Position numbers and translations under genes: made by a program
Part shown: positions 33,532-34,842 of the stretch, one piece after another
How positions within the stretch are numbered: position 1 is the first letter of the stretch
Layout: each line of letters opens with the position of its first letter
Assembly (NCBI GenBank): GCA_049999725.1
Contig: JBNGIS010019926.1
Location: 1-34,842, forward strand
Length of the DNA stretch: 34,842 bases
Direction: 5' to 3'
From: Haplomitrium mnioides
Lineage: Eukaryota; Marchantiophyta; Haplomitriopsida; Calobryales
The notes under the pieces: model-generated
The model's database searches: none
What the model was told of the DNA's origin: nothing
Seen by the model: the letters and a program-made list of their open reading frames with translations, nothing else

Positions 33532-34803
33532 TCAGACTCTCTCCTCTTCGAGAGGAACTGTCTTGTCTAAATCTACAAGCTGAGCATTTGCAACCGCTAG
33601 AAAATCCTGTCGAGACTTTCCAATCCCCGATATTATAACAGAGTCACCAGAAGCACCTGCAGTACCAAGAAGAACAGGTTCCTTGTGGTAAGCAAAAACT
33701 ATCTTTGACTTAGTCACATCGGATGGCAAGGAAGCCATCTCCAAAACCCTCTGAGGAATATAAATAGACAAACGTCTATCATATTCCACGGCAATGCAAT
33801 TTCACATCAGCTTAAGAGCACAGACAAGGCCTGTGCCAGACCCAAAGTAGAGATCAAGGATCCAATCCTGCTCTGTTGATAAATGGTCGATGAAAAAATT
33901 GTACAGAGCTTGTGGCTTCTGATAAACATTCACAAGAGCATCATCTCCTAGATGTTTAAGCTTTGCAGAAACTGCAGGGCAGCTAAAAACACTCCGCATA
34001 GGATGCCGAGGAAGTCCGGTTGTAGAAGAAGCTTGCAAGTTGAAATGGCGTATGCTCGTCTTTCCTTCCTTTGTCCAGTAGCCCACCGTCCAATACTCGT
34101 GGGCATGTATGATTCTGGGACCACCAGAATGATGTATATTGCTTTTGTCCCTGCAAAAAGATAAACAATCACATCAAACATTGTAACGAAAATGCAAGAG
34201 AAATAAAAAACAAAGAAAAAAATAAAAAAATGAAAGAACAATTCACCAGATGCCATGATCAATTGCACATCAGACTTCAGAAAGGGCATCCTCGATGATG
34301 CCAAACTGATGCGAAGAATGTATGATTACAAAGGACCAAAACTCCGAAGTAGTTATTTCCGCAAAAGATGATACCATATTGAAAATGTCATCTTTTGAAA
34401 ACGGTTCCGAATCATCATGCTTACATTCCTTTAGGTTATACCCATAAGGAATATCAGCAAAAGCCAAAGTGAAACACTTAGGTTTCACAAGGCCCTTCAG
34501 TTGTCGAGCGTTGGCCTCCCCGTAGACTTGATAAAACGCCACATTGAGACTGTCGACATAAGACAATAAGTCTTCTTCCTCATCTCTCACAACTCCTTCT
34601 GTTGTGAGAGATGCAGCACCACTTTGCTCCCGTGCTTTCCACTCTCTGGCCTTCTAGTAGTGGAGAAGAAAAGCCGGAGGGTAAGAGACCAACGTAGGAG
34701 GTTGGTCTTGTTCTTCAGAGGCTTCATGGACCCTAGATTTCTTCCTTCCTTTCGCAACTGCTGTCAGTTTCTTTGCTAGCTGCCGCTTGAAAGTTTTGTC
34801 CTC
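33532..34803 (-). pseudogene. Beta-class DNA methyltransferase-like gene, two exons (copy B)
   Basis: Exon 34803-34247 and exon 34150-33532 read in one frame without frameshifts across a 96-bp T-rich intron (34151-34246, GTGAAT...TTTTTGCAG). Another acceptor (TTTTTTTCAG) sits at 34804, so more exons lie outside. Motifs in order: motif IV, FADIPYGYNL, about residue 117 from the exon start (34455-34438); NVYQKPQALYNFFIDHL, the usual helix before motif I; motif I, LDLYFGSGTGL (33855-33823); then NCIAVEYDRR with the ribose-binding acid. Catalytic motif before SAM motif is the permuted order of beta-class N6-adenine/N4-cytosine methyltransferases. DIPY in place of DPPY is unusual. Three in-frame stops (TAG 34654-34656, TGA 34270-34272, TGA 33802-33804) inactivate it. 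Substrate (DNA or RNA, A or C) cannot be read from sequence. The family call is good; the link to a transposon rests on shared ends with A and C. Confidence 0.72.
34151..34246 (-). other. Spliceosomal-type intron in the methyltransferase-like gene
   Basis: GTGAAT at the 5' side, a T-rich body and TTTTTGCAG at the 3' side, 96 bp long. Removing it keeps the frame (ATC TG-G GAC) and joins the two conserved halves, so the gene was expressed as a nuclear eukaryotic gene despite its bacterial-type domain. Confidence 0.7.
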
Positions 34804-34842
34804 CTGAAAAAAATCAAAACAAAAACATTAGAGAATAAAAAA

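Larger units (their letters stand above)
32722..34842 (-). mobile_element. DNA transposon B, left-hand part, carrying the methyltransferase-like gene
   Basis: It starts with AACAGCCGCTAGTTTG at 32722. This boundary is set by comparing the interrupted LTR with its uninterrupted twin near 28003. Inside come a hairpin (32741-32763), an AT-rich segment, the subterminal repeat array (about 33096-33340) and the gene on the minus strand from 33532. It runs beyond the right edge. If the duplication is 4 bp as in C, the predicted site is TCCT (32718-32721). Confidence 0.82.

Noticed and set aside
34443-34456. DIPYG as a tRNA/rRNA methyltransferase motif (DPPYG of TRMT11-type enzymes)
   Set aside because: In those enzymes the SAM-binding motif precedes DPPYG; here FGSGTG follows it, as in permuted beta-class enzymes.
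1-34842. One giant composite element bounded by the methyltransferase copies at both window edges
   Set aside because: The shared termini face inwards (1363 and 32722), so A and B lie outside the interval between them; that interval is made of unrelated nested retrotransposons.

Overview
The window looks like a transposon graveyard from a large land-plant nuclear genome. I see no clear single-copy host gene, tRNA or rRNA. The evidence for a plant is nested, decayed Ty1/copia and Ty3/gypsy retrotransposons, a decayed plant-type gypsy primer binding site, plant-style T-rich introns, and wholesale C-to-T decay at CpG. A bryophyte, fern or gymnosperm seems likelier than a flowering plant because of the DUF7869-type and methyltransferase-type genes, but this is inference.

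Layout. 1-1363 (+): right end of DNA transposon A, holding the 3' part of a broken methyltransferase-like gene and a long terminal region. 1364-4678 (+): a copia remnant (RNase H, possible LTR) that A has entered. 4680-7476 (-): a second copia remnant with integrase, gag, primer site and 5' LTR. 7477-11640: unidentified AT-rich sequence. 11640-14100 (-): decayed gypsy pol. 14461-19241: DNA transposon C with inverted termini, a 4-bp target duplication and a broken DUF7869-type gene on the - strand. 19246-20170: unidentified. 20170-23472: probable 3' LTR of a second gypsy whose pol fills 23562-27083 (-). 27084-32721 (-): a third gypsy inserted in that protease, with long LTRs and an internal deletion joining gag to integrase. 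32722-34842 (-): left end of DNA transposon B, inserted in the right LTR of the third gypsy and carrying the better copy of the methyltransferase-like gene.

The main point is that A, B and C share one terminus (AACAGCCGCTA...), a hairpin just inside it, and arrays of about 37-bp palindromic subterminal repeats. They are therefore one transposon family. C supplies a candidate transposase (DUF7869-type), while A and B carry a bacterial-type, motif-permuted (beta-class) DNA methyltransferase-like gene with introns. A plant DNA transposon family carrying its own prokaryote-type methyltransferase is, to my knowledge, not described. All copies here are inactivated. The A and B copies each continue beyond the window, so the full autonomous structure cannot be seen.
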